Of a stretch of 64,000 nt of DNA, positions 9,191 to 18,061 are shown piece by piece (the first letter of the stretch is position 1; each line of letters opens with the position of its first letter). The stretch is from Pseudomonas lini (lineage in GTDB: Bacteria; Pseudomonadota; Gammaproteobacteria; Pseudomonadales; Pseudomonadaceae), in assembly GCF_964063345.1 (NCBI RefSeq), contig NZ_OZ061318.1, positions 1,364,001-1,428,000 on the forward strand, given 5' to 3'. The notes below the pieces were generated by a model that was not told the origin of the DNA, did not search any database, and saw nothing but the letters and a program-made list of their open reading frames with translations. Both the position numbers and the translations under genes were made by a program.

Positions 9191-9984
9191 ACACCCTTCC
9201 CGTTTGCCAGACCCTGTTGCTCGAACGACATAACGGCGTCCTGCACATCACCCTCAATCGCCCCGACAGTCGCAACGCCATGAGCTTGCAAATGGTCGCC
9301 GAACTGCGCGCGGTGCTGGCGGCGGTGCGGGATGACCGGCAGGTTCGCGCGTTGGTGATCGGCGGTGCCGGCGGGCATTTTTGTGCCGGTGCCGACATCA
9401 AGGACATGGCCAATGCCCGCGCTCAAGGCGCGACCGCCTACCGCGAATTGAACCGTGCGTTCGGCGCCTTGCTGGAAGAAGCCCAACACGCGCCGCAAGT
9501 GGTCATCACCGTGCTGCAAGGCGCGGTGCTTGGCGGTGGTTTCGGTCTGGCCTGCGTCAGTGACATCGCGATGGCCGATCATCAGGCGCAATTCGGCCTG
9601 CCGGAAACCAGTCTCGGCCTGTTGCCGGCGCAGATCGCGCCGTTCGTGGTGCAGCGCATCGGCCTGACCCAGGCCCGCCGACTGGCCCTGACCGCCGCAC
9701 GGTTCGATGGCAACCAGGCGCGGCGGATGGGACTGGTGCATTTTGTCGAGCATGACCCGCAAGCCTTGGCCGAGCGCCTCGATGAGGTGCTGGCCCATGT
9801 GTTGTGTTGCGCACCGGGGGCGAATGCGGCGACCAAAAAACTCTTGCTGGCGAGTGCCGGGAAACTTTCGGATGGCCTGCTGGATCAGGCGGCCGAGTGG
9901 TTCAGTGAAGCGGTGACCGGGGATGAAGGGGTCGAGGGGACGATGGCTTTTGTGCAGAAGCGAAAACCGGGGTGGGCGCCTTAA
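9187..9984 (+). CDS. atuE: isohexenylglutaconyl-CoA hydratase
   Basis: 265 aa, enoyl-CoA hydratase/crotonase family. The oxyanion-hole segments GGHFCAGADIKDM and GAVLGGGFGLACVSDIAMA are clear, followed by FGLPETSLGLLPAQIAPFV. In the pathway it hydrates isohexenylglutaconyl-CoA, the product of geranyl-CoA carboxylation. ATG 9187 overlaps the atuD stop by four bases. A REP pair separates it from atuF. Confidence 0.92.
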   Translation: MNTLPVCQTLLLERHNGVLHITLNRPDSRNAMSLQMVAELRAVLAAVRDDRQVRALVIGGAGGHFCAGADIKDMANARAQGATAYRELNRAFGALLEEAQHAPQVVITVLQGAVLGGGFGLACVSDIAMADHQAQFGLPETSLGLLPAQIAPFVVQRIGLTQARRLALTAARFDGNQARRMGLVHFVEHDPQALAERLDEVLAHVLCCAPGANAATKKLLLASAGKLSDGLLDQAAEWFSEAVTGDEGVEGTMAFVQKRKPGWAP

Positions 9985-9987
9985 AAG

Positions 9988-10063
9988 CATCGCGGGCAAG
10001 CCCGCTCCCACAGGGATTTGTGTCGTTCACAAAATCCTGTAGGAGCGAGGCTTGCCCGCGAAG
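9988..10063. repeat. REP pair (BIME)
   Basis: Two inverted REP units: CGCGGGCAAGCCCGCTCCCACAG and the mirror CTGTAGGAGCGAGGCTTGCCCGCG with about 27 bp between. It lies between atuE and atuF, inside the presumed operon, so it could affect mRNA stability there. Confidence 0.85.
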
Positions 10064-10102
10064 AGGCCCATACATTCACCGCAAAAACCAAGGGAATATC
10101 CC

Positions 10103-12064
10103 ATGCCCGCCTTCAGCAAAATCCTGATCGCCAACCGCGGTGAAATCGCCTGCCGCATCCAGCGCACCGCGCAAGCGCTGGGCTATCGTACCGTCGCCGT
10201 GTTCAGCGATGCCGACGCCGATGCATTGCATGTGCAGATGGCCGACGAAGCCGTGAACATCGGCCCGGCTCCGGTGCAGCAGTCTTACCTGAACATCCCG
10301 GCAATCATCGACGCCGCCCGGCGCACCGGTGCCGATGCTATCCATCCCGGTTACGGCTTCCTCTCGGAAAACGCAGAATTCGCCCTCGCCTGCCAACAGG
10401 CCTGCATCATCTTCATCGGCCCCAGCCCCGAAGCCATCGAACTGATGGGCAGCAAACGTCTGTCGAAACTCGCCATGATCAAAGCGGGCGTGCCCTGCAT
10501 CAAAGGCTATCAGGGCAGCGAACAAGATGACGCGACCCTGAGCCGCGAAGCCGAACGCATCGGCTACCCGCTGATGATCAAGGCCAGTGCCGGCGGTGGC
10601 GGTCGTGGCATGCGTCTGGTCCACCGCGCTGGAGAATTGCTGGAGCAACTGCGTACCGCGCGTTCCGAGGCGCTGCATGGGTTTGGCAGCGACGAACTGA
10701 TCCTCGAGCAAGCCTTGATCGACCCGCGTCATGTCGAGGTGCAGGTGTTCGGCGATCAGCACGGCAACCTGATCTACCTTGGCGAGCGCGACTGTTCGAT
10801 CCAGCGCCGCCACCAGAAAATCATCGAAGAAGCGCCCTGCCCGGTGATGACCGCCGAGTTGCGCCAAACCATGGGGGACGCAGCGCTCAAGGCAGGACGC
10901 GCGGTGAATTACGTCGGCGCTGGCACTGTGGAATTCCTGCTGGATGCTCGCGGGCAGTTTTACTTTCTGGAGATGAACACCCGGCTGCAAGTGGAACACC
11001 CAGTGACAGAGCTGATCACCGGTCTTGATCTGGTGGCCTGGCAATTACAGGTCGCCGAAGGGTTGCCACTGCCGTTGCGACAGGAGCAGGTGCAGCTCAA
11101 CGGGCATGCCATGGAGGTGCGCCTGTATGCCGAAGATCCGGCCCAGGGATTTGTGCCGCAAACCGGGCGAATCGTAGCCTGGGAACCTGCGTTACCGGGC
11201 GGCGTGCGGATCGACCATGGCCTGATCGAAGGCCACTCTGTCAGCCCGTTCTATGACCCGATGCTGGGCAAGCTCATCGCCCACGGCGCCACCCGCGAAG
11301 AAGCCCGGCGCAAGTTGCTGCGGGCGGTACAGGACAGCGTGCTGCTGGGCGTGCAAAGCAATCAGCGCTTGCTCGCCAGCCTGCTGGAACATCCACAGTT
11401 CATCAGCGGCGAGTTCAGCACCGGGTTCATCCCCACGTACTTCGCCGATCATCCTTGCCTGCATCCCCATGTGCCGAGCGCCGAAGAACTGGCCATCGCT
11501 GCGGCGCTGTTTTATCAGGCTTCAGCCCTGGCTCACCGCGCCCCGTTGGCCGGTTGGCGCAACAACGCCAGCGTACCTTTGCACTACCGAATCGGCCTGG
11601 AGGATCAGGATTGGCCGGTGGAATTGAACGCTGAACCTGGCAAACCCTACCGTGTTCAGGTTCGCACTCGCGCCCTCGAACTGAAGGTCATCGGATGCGA
11701 CGGACGCTGGGCCATCCTGGAAATCGACGGCATCCGCCAACGCCATGCCTATCGCATCGATGCCGGGCAACTGTGGTTGTTCACGCGCCCCGGCAGCCTG
11801 CGGCTGGTCGATCGAACCCAGGCGCTGGTCAGCGGCCAGGCCAGTATCAGTTCCGGCACGCTCAAGGCGCCGATGGACGGGGCGATCGTCGATGTACTGG
11901 TCAGTGAGGGCAGTCCGGTCAGCAAAGGTCAGCTACTGGTGGTGCTTGAAGCAATGAAAATGGAGCATCCGCTCAAATCGGGTATCGACGGCGTGCTCAA
12001 ACGGTTGCAGATCAAGGTAGGCGATCAGGTCAAAAATCGTCAGATTTTGTTAGAGGTCGAATAA
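10103..12064 (+). CDS. atuF: geranyl-CoA carboxylase, biotin-containing subunit
   Basis: 653 aa from ATG 10103. It has the biotin carboxylase domain (ILIANRGEIACRIQ, IHPGYGFLSENAEFA, KASAGGGGRGMR ATP-grasp loop, EMNTRLQVEHPVTE) in residues 1-450, then a linker, then the biotinyl domain with EAMKMEHPL, biotin site Lys619. It carboxylates biotin for transfer by AtuC. It is the last atu gene here; no atuG or atuH follows. LiuD would look similar, but the context supports AtuF. Confidence 0.92.
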   Translation: MPAFSKILIANRGEIACRIQRTAQALGYRTVAVFSDADADALHVQMADEAVNIGPAPVQQSYLNIPAIIDAARRTGADAIHPGYGFLSENAEFALACQQACIIFIGPSPEAIELMGSKRLSKLAMIKAGVPCIKGYQGSEQDDATLSREAERIGYPLMIKASAGGGGRGMRLVHRAGELLEQLRTARSEALHGFGSDELILEQALIDPRHVEVQVFGDQHGNLIYLGERDCSIQRRHQKIIEEAPCPVMTAELRQTMGDAALKAGRAVNYVGAGTVEFLLDARGQFYFLEMNTRLQVEHPVTELITGLDLVAWQLQVAEGLPLPLRQEQVQLNGHAMEVRLYAEDPAQGFVPQTGRIVAWEPALPGGVRIDHGLIEGHSVSPFYDPMLGKLIAHGATREEARRKLLRAVQDSVLLGVQSNQRLLASLLEHPQFISGEFSTGFIPTYFADHPCLHPHVPSAEELAIAAALFYQASALAHRAPLAGWRNNASVPLHYRIGLEDQDWPVELNAEPGKPYRVQVRTRALELKVIGCDGRWAILEIDGIRQRHAYRIDAGQLWLFTRPGSLRLVDRTQALVSGQASISSGTLKAPMDGAIVDVLVSEGSPVSKGQLLVVLEAMKMEHPLKSGIDGVLKRLQIKVGDQVKNRQILLEVE

Positions 12065-12135
12065 GCCGCTAGGCGGATCCGCCGCGTTTGGCTACGCTCA
12101 AGCCCTATCAGGACGCGGATACCAGGAACCCTGCG

Positions 12136-12684
12136 ATGCCTCACTGGTTGGTCATTGATCTGGAAGCCACCACCGATGAGGGTGGCTGGCCAGTAACAGA
12201 AATGGAAATCATCGAAATCGGTGCCACCCTCGTGGACCGCAAAGGCCAGGAACTGGATCACTTCCAGTGCTTCGTGCGCCCGCTGCGCCGGCCCTTGCTG
12301 ACGCCGTTTTGCCGGGAACTGACCCACATCACCCAGGCCAATATCGATGCCGCACAGCCGCTCACCGAGATCTGGCCGTTGTTCGAACGCTGGCTCGGCC
12401 AACATCACGCACGCCTGGAAGGCTGGGCCAGTTGGGGCGATTACGACCGCAAACAACTGCTTCAAGACTGGCAGCGCCTGCAACTCGACAGCGCCCTGAG
12501 TCGGGTGCCGCACATGAACCTCAAGCAACGCTTCGCCAAGGCTCGTCGGCTCGAGCGCCCGCTGAACCTCAATGGAGCCTTGCAACTGGCGGGCCTGCAG
12601 TTCACCGGCCAGCAGCATCGGGCGCTGGAAGACGCGCGCAATACTGCGCGTTTGTTACCGCTGATTTTCCCGGCTAATCCTTGA
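12136..12684 (+). CDS. 3'-5' exonuclease, DEDDh family
   Basis: 182 aa. DEDDh exonuclease motifs are visible: Asp8 and Glu10 in VIDLEATT, the central Asp in [10 protein letters not shown], and His with Asp in [14 protein letters not shown] near the C-terminus. Members trim the 3' ends of DNA or RNA; this short ERI1/KapD-like form has no extra domain. The ATG at 12136 gives the usual [13 protein letters not shown] beginning; an in-frame ATG at 12088 would add 16 residues with no family support. It follows atuF by 71 bp but is unrelated in function. Confidence 0.82.
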   Translation: MPHWLVIDLEATTDEGGWPVTEMEIIEIGATLVDRKGQELDHFQCFVRPLRRPLLTPFCRELTHITQANIDAAQPLTEIWPLFERWLGQHHARLEGWASWGDYDRKQLLQDWQRLQLDSALSRVPHMNLKQRFAKARRLERPLNLNGALQLAGLQFTGQQHRALEDARNTARLLPLIFPANP

Positions 12685-12758
12685 GTGCAGGAGGTGACGC
12701 CTATCGACACCTTGTGCATACTGGCCGGCCCTTTTTAGCCCTTTTCGAGGAACCGCCC

Positions 12759-13043
12759 ATGTTTAAAGTCAACGAGTACTTCGACGGCACCGTCAAGTCG
12801 ATCGCCTTTGGCACCGCTGAAGGTCCAGCGACCATCGGCGTCATGGCACCGGGCGAATACGAATTCGGCACCAGCCAGCGTGAAATCATGCACGTGGTGT
12901 CCGGCGCCCTGACCGTCAAACTGCCTGACAGCGACACCTGGGAAACCTTCGCCGCCGGTAGCCAGTTCAACGTACCCGCCAACAGCAAGTTCCAGCTGAA
13001 AGTGGCCGTCGACACCGCTTACCTGTGCGAATACCGCGGCTAA
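12759..13043 (+). CDS. ppnP: pyrimidine/purine nucleoside phosphorylase
   Basis: 94 aa cupin-like protein of the PpnP (YaiE, DUF1255) family, full length. It reads [17 protein letters not shown] and carries [21 protein letters not shown], the core beta-barrel segments. The E. coli enzyme splits many nucleosides with phosphate. GAGGAA lies 8-10 nt before ATG 12759. It ends before a strong terminator. Confidence 0.9.
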   Translation: MFKVNEYFDGTVKSIAFGTAEGPATIGVMAPGEYEFGTSQREIMHVVSGALTVKLPDSDTWETFAAGSQFNVPANSKFQLKVAVDTAYLCEYRG

Positions 13044-13065
13044 AACCCTGGGTTTTCACTGCGAC

Positions 13066-13106
13066 AAAAAAATGCCCGTGTCCTGGACACGGGCATTTTT
13101 CTTTTT
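13066..13106. terminator. bidirectional Rho-independent terminator
   Basis: A stem of about 14 bp (AATGCCCGTGTCC with its complement) is flanked by A-runs on the left and T-runs on the right, so it can stop both ppnP (+) and the convergent MOSC gene (-). Confidence 0.9.
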
Positions 13107-13115
13107 GAAGGGCTT

Positions 13116-13922
13116 TTATTCGAGGATCGTCACCGGCATGCCGACTTCCAGGCGGCCATTGCCGTCGTTGACCAGGTTCTGACCGAACATCGCGCCGTCG
13201 GCCTCGGCGCGGTATTTCTGCAAGGTCGCCAGCGGTTCACGATCTTCGCTGCGTTCGCCGGTCTGCGGGTCGATGGTGGTCAGAATGCAGCGTGAGCAGG
13301 ACTTGACCACGCGGAACTCGACATCGCCGATGCGAATGCGCTTCCAGCCATCTTCGGCATACGCCGCGCTGCCCTCGATCACCAGATTCGGCCGGAAACG
13401 CAACATCTCCAGCGGCCGCCCGACCTTGCTCGACAAGTCCTCCAGTGACGCCTGACCAATCAATAACAGCGGAAAACCGTCGGCAAAAGCCACCTGATCG
13501 TCGTCCTTGCCGTAACCGGACTGGGTGGTCCGTGCACGATCAAGCGGCACTTGCACCAGACGCGTCGGCTTGCCGATGAACTCACTGACCCAGGCACCCG
13601 CCGCATCGCCGGCATCGGGAACGCGCAACGTGTCGCGCCAGATGGTCACCCCTCGCAAATCGGCATCGCCGTCAGGCAACGCAATATCGATCGGTGAATG
13701 GTCCGGGGCACTGAGGGTCAAGCCGCCGTCGGCATTCCACAACGCCGACAACTGACTCATTTTCGCCACCGCGCGCTGGGTCAAAAAGCGCCCACTGGCC
13801 TCGTCCACCAGCATCCAGCGTCGATCGCCGTCCAGTCCCAACTTGTCCAGGCTGACCTTATTGAGGGTCTCGCCCTTGCCGGATTTCAACGGAAAACGAT
13901 AAAGCGCGCTCAGACGCAGCAT
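13116..13922 (-). CDS. MOSC domain protein, YcbX type
   Basis: 268 aa from ATG 13922 (MLRLSALYRFPLKSGKGE). Residues 1-120 are the MOSC N-terminal beta-barrel domain, 125-265 the MOSC domain with the conserved cysteine in VVKSCSRCILTTIDPQTGE. Relatives bind molybdenum cofactor and reduce N-hydroxylated base analogues (YcbX in E. coli). The open frame continues 57 codons upstream through a REP element; that extension is not coding. No fused ferredoxin domain is present, so an external electron donor is needed if it is a reductase. Confidence 0.85.
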   Translation of the reverse strand: MLRLSALYRFPLKSGKGETLNKVSLDKLGLDGDRRWMLVDEASGRFLTQRAVAKMSQLSALWNADGGLTLSAPDHSPIDIALPDGDADLRGVTIWRDTLRVPDAGDAAGAWVSEFIGKPTRLVQVPLDRARTTQSGYGKDDDQVAFADGFPLLLIGQASLEDLSSKVGRPLEMLRFRPNLVIEGSAAYAEDGWKRIRIGDVEFRVVKSCSRCILTTIDPQTGERSEDREPLATLQKYRAEADGAMFGQNLVNDGNGRLEVGMPVTILE

Positions 13923-14010
13923 AGCCAGCTCCCTGGTGGGTAAAAACGCCACCCTATACGAGCTTGATTGCCGAATCAAAGACCCTGTGACGGGGGGAGT
14001 TTGCGCAGAA

Positions 14011-14104
14011 CCTGTAGGAGCGTGGCTTGCCCGCGAAGAACGATGACGCGTAATACCTGAAAAACCGCGATGCATTCTTCGCGGGCAAGCCACGCTCCCA
14101 CAGG
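14011..14104. repeat. REP pair (BIME)
   Basis: CCTGTAGGAGCGTGGCTTGCCCGCGAAGAA and its inverse (TTCTTCGCGGGCAAGCCACGCTCCCACAGG region) separated by about 35 bp, upstream of the MOSC gene and downstream of cheV. Confidence 0.85.
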
Positions 14105-14188
14105 ATTTTCGTCGCTCAACTTACCGGCATTGGGGCTTGGCTGCGCAGCGGCCCGAACACTGCAACTGCGCTTTTTTCCAGTTCGTTA

Positions 14189-15124
14189 TCAAACAGGTAC
14201 TGCGTCGAGCATCAGGCGCTGGCGCACCACGTCGACGAGTTTGTCGGGCTGGAACTTGGAGAGGAAGTTGTCGCAGCCAACCTTCTTGACCATCGAGTCG
14301 TTGAAGCTGCCTGACAGCGAAGTGTGCAAGACCACATAAAGGCCGCGCAAACGGGGATCGTTGCGGATTTCGGTAGTCAGGCGATAGCCGTCCATTTCCG
14401 GCATTTCCGCATCGGTGAAGATCATCAGCAGCTTGTCGGTCATGACTTCGCCCGTATCGGCCCAGGCCTTGAGCATGTTCAGCGCCTTCAAACCATCGCT
14501 GGCGATGTGCATCTTCACGCCCAATTGACCCAAGGTATCGCGCAATTGCGACAGGGCCACGTTCGAGTCATCCACCAGCAGCACTTCACGACCACGGGCG
14601 AGCTCCAGAACCGGGTCCTCGAGTTTGTCGCGCGAGACCTTGGCGTTGTACGGAACGATTTCGGCCAGGACTTTTTCGACGTCGATGATTTCTACCAACT
14701 GATCATCGACCTTGCTGATGGCGGTCAGGTAATGCTGGCGACCGGCACTGGCCGGCGGCGGCAAAATAGCTTCCCAGTTCATGTTGACGATGCGGTCCAC
14801 GCCGCCGACCAGGAACGCCTGCACCGACCGGTTGTACTCGGTGACGATGATCGTACTGGTGGGGCTTGGCACCAGCGGCCGCATGCCGATAGCCTGGGAC
14901 AGGTCGATCACGGGCAACGTCTGGCCACGCAGGTTGACCACGCCGCAAACAAAGGGATGGCGTTGGGGCATCAGGGTCAGCTTTGGCAGCTGTAGCACTT
15001 CCTGGACCTTGAAGACGTTGATCGCGAACAATTGTCGTCCGGCCAGCCGGAACATGAGAATTTCCAGGCGATTCTCACCCACCAGTTGCGTGCGTTGGTC
15101 TACCGTGTCGAGAATGCCGGCCAT
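14189..15124 (-). CDS. cheV: chemotaxis coupling protein CheV
   Basis: 311 aa from ATG 15124, which has CCAGGAG 9 nt upstream (an ATG 33 bases earlier lacks a site). Residues about 15-160 are a CheW domain (LFAINVFKVQEVLQ, VVNLRGQTLPVIDLSQAIG) and 180-300 a receiver domain with Asp184/185 and phospho-acceptor Asp238 (IFTDAEMPEMDGY). CheV couples chemoreceptors to CheA and is thought to tune signalling by its own phosphorylation. A FliA promoter lies directly upstream, so it should be expressed with late flagellar genes. Confidence 0.93.
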   Translation of the reverse strand: MAGILDTVDQRTQLVGENRLEILMFRLAGRQLFAINVFKVQEVLQLPKLTLMPQRHPFVCGVVNLRGQTLPVIDLSQAIGMRPLVPSPTSTIIVTEYNRSVQAFLVGGVDRIVNMNWEAILPPPASAGRQHYLTAISKVDDQLVEIIDVEKVLAEIVPYNAKVSRDKLEDPVLELARGREVLLVDDSNVALSQLRDTLGQLGVKMHIASDGLKALNMLKAWADTGEVMTDKLLMIFTDAEMPEMDGYRLTTEIRNDPRLRGLYVVLHTSLSGSFNDSMVKKVGCDNFLSKFQPDKLVDVVRQRLMLDAVPV

Positions 15125-15166
15125 TGATGACTCCTGGGCTTGTACTGTTGAATTCACTAAAGGGAG

Positions 15167-15193
15167 TTATCGGCTGTTTTTGCCGGACCTTGA
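15167..15193 (-). promoter_or_regulatory. FliA (sigma-28) promoter of cheV
   Basis: On the minus strand TCAAG (15189-15193) is followed by 14 bases and GCCGATAA (15167-15174). This matches the flagellar sigma-28 consensus in both boxes and in spacing. The start codon is 42 bp downstream of the -10 box. Confidence 0.8.
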
Positions 15194-15589
15194 CCCCCAG
15201 ACAAAATGCCACGACCAAGCATTGATGTCACATTAACATCATGCTTTACTGGCTCCGTGGTTTTTCATCTGCTTTTATTCCCTGCGGCGCGACCTCGGTT
15301 TGCACGTTAGGTTCCCCTGCGTAAGGGATTCCCCTAGTAACAATCAGGCCCAACCTGATATTCGCAATATCCAATAGCCATTAATGTGACGCCATTCTCA
15401 TTGCATGAACGGAGTCAGGCTTTTGTGTGCGATCGCAGGTCAGTGGCCATCCACCCTCTCGAGTTCCCCAGCTGGCGCTCAAACCTGCCAGAGCGCGATC
15501 TCACGAAGACTTGCCAGCGCCGGGACACTTATGGTTCTCGTCGGCACACACGACATTCCCTCATCTGACATGACGTTGTGGAGATAAGC
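15194..15589. other. intergenic region without recognised gene
   Basis: About 400 bp between the divergent cheV and the HPt-like gene. It is less GC-rich than the genes. Short open frames occur but none has a ribosome site or a recognisable product. It must hold the promoter of the gene at 15590; I could not pick a convincing -10/-35 pair. Confidence 0.5.
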
Positions 15590-16060
15590 ATGCCGAACGA
15601 CACCAAAGAGTGGGCTCAGCGATTTCCAGAGTTTCTCGTCGAGGCTGAAACACTCTTGGCCAAATCCGAGGAATGCCTGAGTCATTTGCAACTGATCAGC
15701 AATGACAAGGACGCCATCGATTGCATGCTCAGCACCCTTCTCAAGCTGTCCAGCAAGGCCGATGCCCTGGCACTGGCGACGGTTTCGGAGTTCTCGCTGC
15801 ATATTCATGGATTGCTGAATCACGCTCAGAACCACATGGACCTGCACGATCAAGCCCTGGACGCACTCAAGGACTGCTTCACATTAATGGCCTGGCAACT
15901 CGAACTTATTGACCAGACTACTGGCCAGCTCGGTCTGGATGACACTGAACAGACCTCACTGATTGAAGCGTTTGCGTTTCAAGTGGGACAAAATCAGTTT
16001 CAGCCACACAGCCACTCCAGACCGTTCAGGCTCGTTTCGTTCGCGGAACGGCAAGCCTGA
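15590..16060 (+). CDS. small helical HPt-like protein lacking the phospho-accepting histidine
   Basis: 156 aa from ATG 15590 with GTGGAG 7 nt before it. The sequence is all helical. Residues 10-115 can be laid over the CheA P1/HPt pattern: FLVEAETLLAKSEECLSHL as helix A, then MLSTLLKLSSKADALALATV where active HPt domains have AHTLKGSAG. Here the histidine is a leucine, so it could not accept phosphate. The C-terminal 30 residues (NQFQPHSHSRPF) are disordered and His/Ser-rich. It sits between cheV and a two-component pair. The HPt relation is inference from pattern only; a different helical bundle is possible. Confidence 0.55.
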   Translation: MPNDTKEWAQRFPEFLVEAETLLAKSEECLSHLQLISNDKDAIDCMLSTLLKLSSKADALALATVSEFSLHIHGLLNHAQNHMDLHDQALDALKDCFTLMAWQLELIDQTTGQLGLDDTEQTSLIEAFAFQVGQNQFQPHSHSRPFRLVSFAERQA

Positions 16061-16511
16061 AATCACTGGCCTCTGGCCGTGTTGCGCTTTTTATTGTCAT
16101 GTCGCAATTGAATATTTCTGACCATTCGATGACAGCGCGAAACAAATAGTTATCCCTGTCTCGACTTCAGATAATGCCTGTCCAATAAAATGAAATGCCT
16201 GGCAATCGATATCTTCCTACGCTAAAACTCGAAAGCTTTTCCATTATGGAACTACCGTCCAAGAACTATATTTCCCGACTGTATAGAGCTATATACCGAA
16301 CGCGACCAACGGTATCTTAAGTGGTATTATGCCGACCATTAGTTGACGCCAATTAATGGCAGAGTGACTCCAGCCAAACACATTCAAGGCTGTATTTCAG
16401 TTACTGCACCGCAGCCATTGAAGGCGACTTCACACAACGACTTCCACACAGAGACCCGTCAGCCCTTATGGCCGGTCTACCCGCAGCGAACATCCATTGG
16501 CTCCATCCGCT
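16061..16511. other. AT-richer intergenic region
   Basis: 450 bp with lower GC than the genes around it. It includes GTATA-N6-TATAC at 16281-16296 and a small hairpin, GCCAATTAATGGC, near 16350. It must contain the promoter of the kinase/regulator pair. No gene with a ribosome site was found. Confidence 0.45.
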
Positions 16512-17405
16512 ATGTACGCCAGCCTCAAGTCAATTACCCTGTGGCCACCCTCCCGAAAAAACGCGCGCCGGTTCACGCTTTTAGTGTGCATCTGCTCGGC
16601 GCTTGGCAGCCTGCTGGTCTACAGCTTGTCCATGCCTCTGCCGGTGAGTCTGCTGGTGCTCAACAGTGCAGCGCTGACCTGTGTCTGGGTGGGACATTGT
16701 CTCTCGCGCAAATCGATAAAGTTTCAACCTCAAGAACTGGCTGACCGTCTGCTGGAAGTCCAGGAAAACGAACGCCACCGGCTCAGTCGGGAACTGCATG
16801 ATGACATCGGTCAATTGCTGACCGCCGCAAAACTTCAAAGTGAATGGCTCAAACGTCGACTACCCGAAGAACTGCAGGGTCAGTGCTCGGTACTCTGCGA
16901 TACGCTGGACGAAACCCTGACCAAGGTTCGGGACGTCTCGGCCATCCTCAATCCACGGCAACTAACCAGTCTCGGGCTGGAAGCCAGTCTGCGTGCGCAT
17001 TTACTCAGGACCCTGGCCAATACCTCCGTGAACTGGAGCCTGGAATGCCATCAACGCCTGACGGCCATACCTGAGGAAATGGCGGTGGCAGCTTTTCGAA
17101 TCACTCAAGAAGCAGTTACCAATATTCTGCGTCACGCCGAGGCCAAAAATCTGTTGGTTCGCCTGCAACGCCTGCCTCAGGGCCTGACGCTGTTGATCAG
17201 CGACGATGGCCTGGGTTTCGCGCCAGCGGCAGATCCTGCTCGCGAGGGGCAACGCGGAATGGCCGGAATGTCGGAACGGATCGATCAATTTGGTGGCACA
17301 CTGACCGTGACCAGCGAACCGGGCAAAGGCACTCAAATAGAAGCACTCTTCCCCTGGGCGCCCCGTGCGCTAGAACGGGCCAGTACGAATAAGGTTATGC
17401 ATTGA
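16512..17405 (+). CDS. membrane histidine kinase, NarX/HisKA_3 type
   Basis: 297 aa from ATG 16512 (a TTG 15 bases earlier is possible). Two membrane segments at about residues 21-40 and 45-63 have almost no loop between them, so there is no periplasmic sensor domain. Then comes the HisKA_3 dimerisation domain with His96 in RHRLSRELHDDIGQ and a compact ATPase domain (FRITQEAVTNILRHA, ISDDGLGF, GQRGMAGMSERI). It should phosphorylate the regulator whose start overlaps its stop codon. The stimulus is unknown; signal input may be from the membrane itself. Confidence 0.88.
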   Translation: MYASLKSITLWPPSRKNARRFTLLVCICSALGSLLVYSLSMPLPVSLLVLNSAALTCVWVGHCLSRKSIKFQPQELADRLLEVQENERHRLSRELHDDIGQLLTAAKLQSEWLKRRLPEELQGQCSVLCDTLDETLTKVRDVSAILNPRQLTSLGLEASLRAHLLRTLANTSVNWSLECHQRLTAIPEEMAVAAFRITQEAVTNILRHAEAKNLLVRLQRLPQGLTLLISDDGLGFAPAADPAREGQRGMAGMSERIDQFGGTLTVTSEPGKGTQIEALFPWAPRALERASTNKVMH

Positions 17406-18061
17406 CTTGTAACTTACTTCTGGTGGACGACCACTCACTGATCAGGGCTGGCGTGCGCGCTCTGGTGCTGGATATTCCCGGCTATGCGGTAATCGGGGAG
17501 GCCAATGACGGCTCGCAGTTGGTCGAGATGGTCGAGCAGCTTTCCCCGGACATCATTCTGCTGGATATTTCCATGAAGGAAACCGGTGGCCTTGAAGCCT
17601 TGCAGCGACTCAAGCGAGTACGCCCGCAGTGCAAAGTGCTCATCCTGTCGATGCACACCGACCCGGCGCTCATCATGCAGGCATTGGAATCAGGGGCGCA
17701 TGGCTACCTGCTCAAGGACACCACGCCCACCGAACTCGAACATGCCCTGGATGCCTTGCGCAATAACGAACGCTACCTGAGCCCGGCCATTGCCCATACT
17801 GTCATCAACCAGGCGCTGACCCGAACCCAGAAAAATCAGACGCAAACCCAGGACTCGCACAACCTGACGGCACGTCAGCTGGAAATCCTGCGACTGATCG
17901 TTCGCGGCAAATCCACCCGGGAAATCGCCAATGGCCTGGGTCTGAGTATCAAGACTGTCGAAACCCACCGCTCGCAAATCATGAAACGCTTGCAGATCTA
18001 CGATGTGGCCGGCCTGGTGCTGTTCGCCGTGCGTGAGCAAATCATCAGTCTGGACGACTAA
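17402..18061 (+). CDS. NarL/FixJ-family response regulator
   Basis: 219 aa starting at a TTG that overlaps the kinase stop (TTGA), with AAGG 8 nt upstream. The receiver has Asp9, Asp10 and phospho-acceptor Asp55 (IILLDISMKETGG), and Lys in YLLKDTTP. After a Gln/Thr-rich linker, the C-terminal LuxR-type helix-turn-helix reads LTARQLEILRLIVRGKSTRE, then SIKTVETHRSQIMKRL. It is the partner of the upstream kinase. Its last 17 bases overlap the end of the convergent lipid kinase gene. Confidence 0.9.
   Translation: MTCNLLLVDDHSLIRAGVRALVLDIPGYAVIGEANDGSQLVEMVEQLSPDIILLDISMKETGGLEALQRLKRVRPQCKVLILSMHTDPALIMQALESGAHGYLLKDTTPTELEHALDALRNNERYLSPAIAHTVINQALTRTQKNQTQTQDSHNLTARQLEILRLIVRGKSTREIANGLGLSIKTVETHRSQIMKRLQIYDVAGLVLFAVREQIISLDD

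Noticed and set aside
10103..12064. Methylcrotonyl-CoA carboxylase (leucine pathway, LiuD) for the biotin subunit
   Set aside because: The family is close, but atuR, atuA, atuD and atuE around it are specific to the terpene cluster.
13923..14093. N-terminal extension of the MOSC protein through a REP element
   Set aside because: The extension is made of REP sequence and the family start is MLRLSALYRFPLKSG at 13922.
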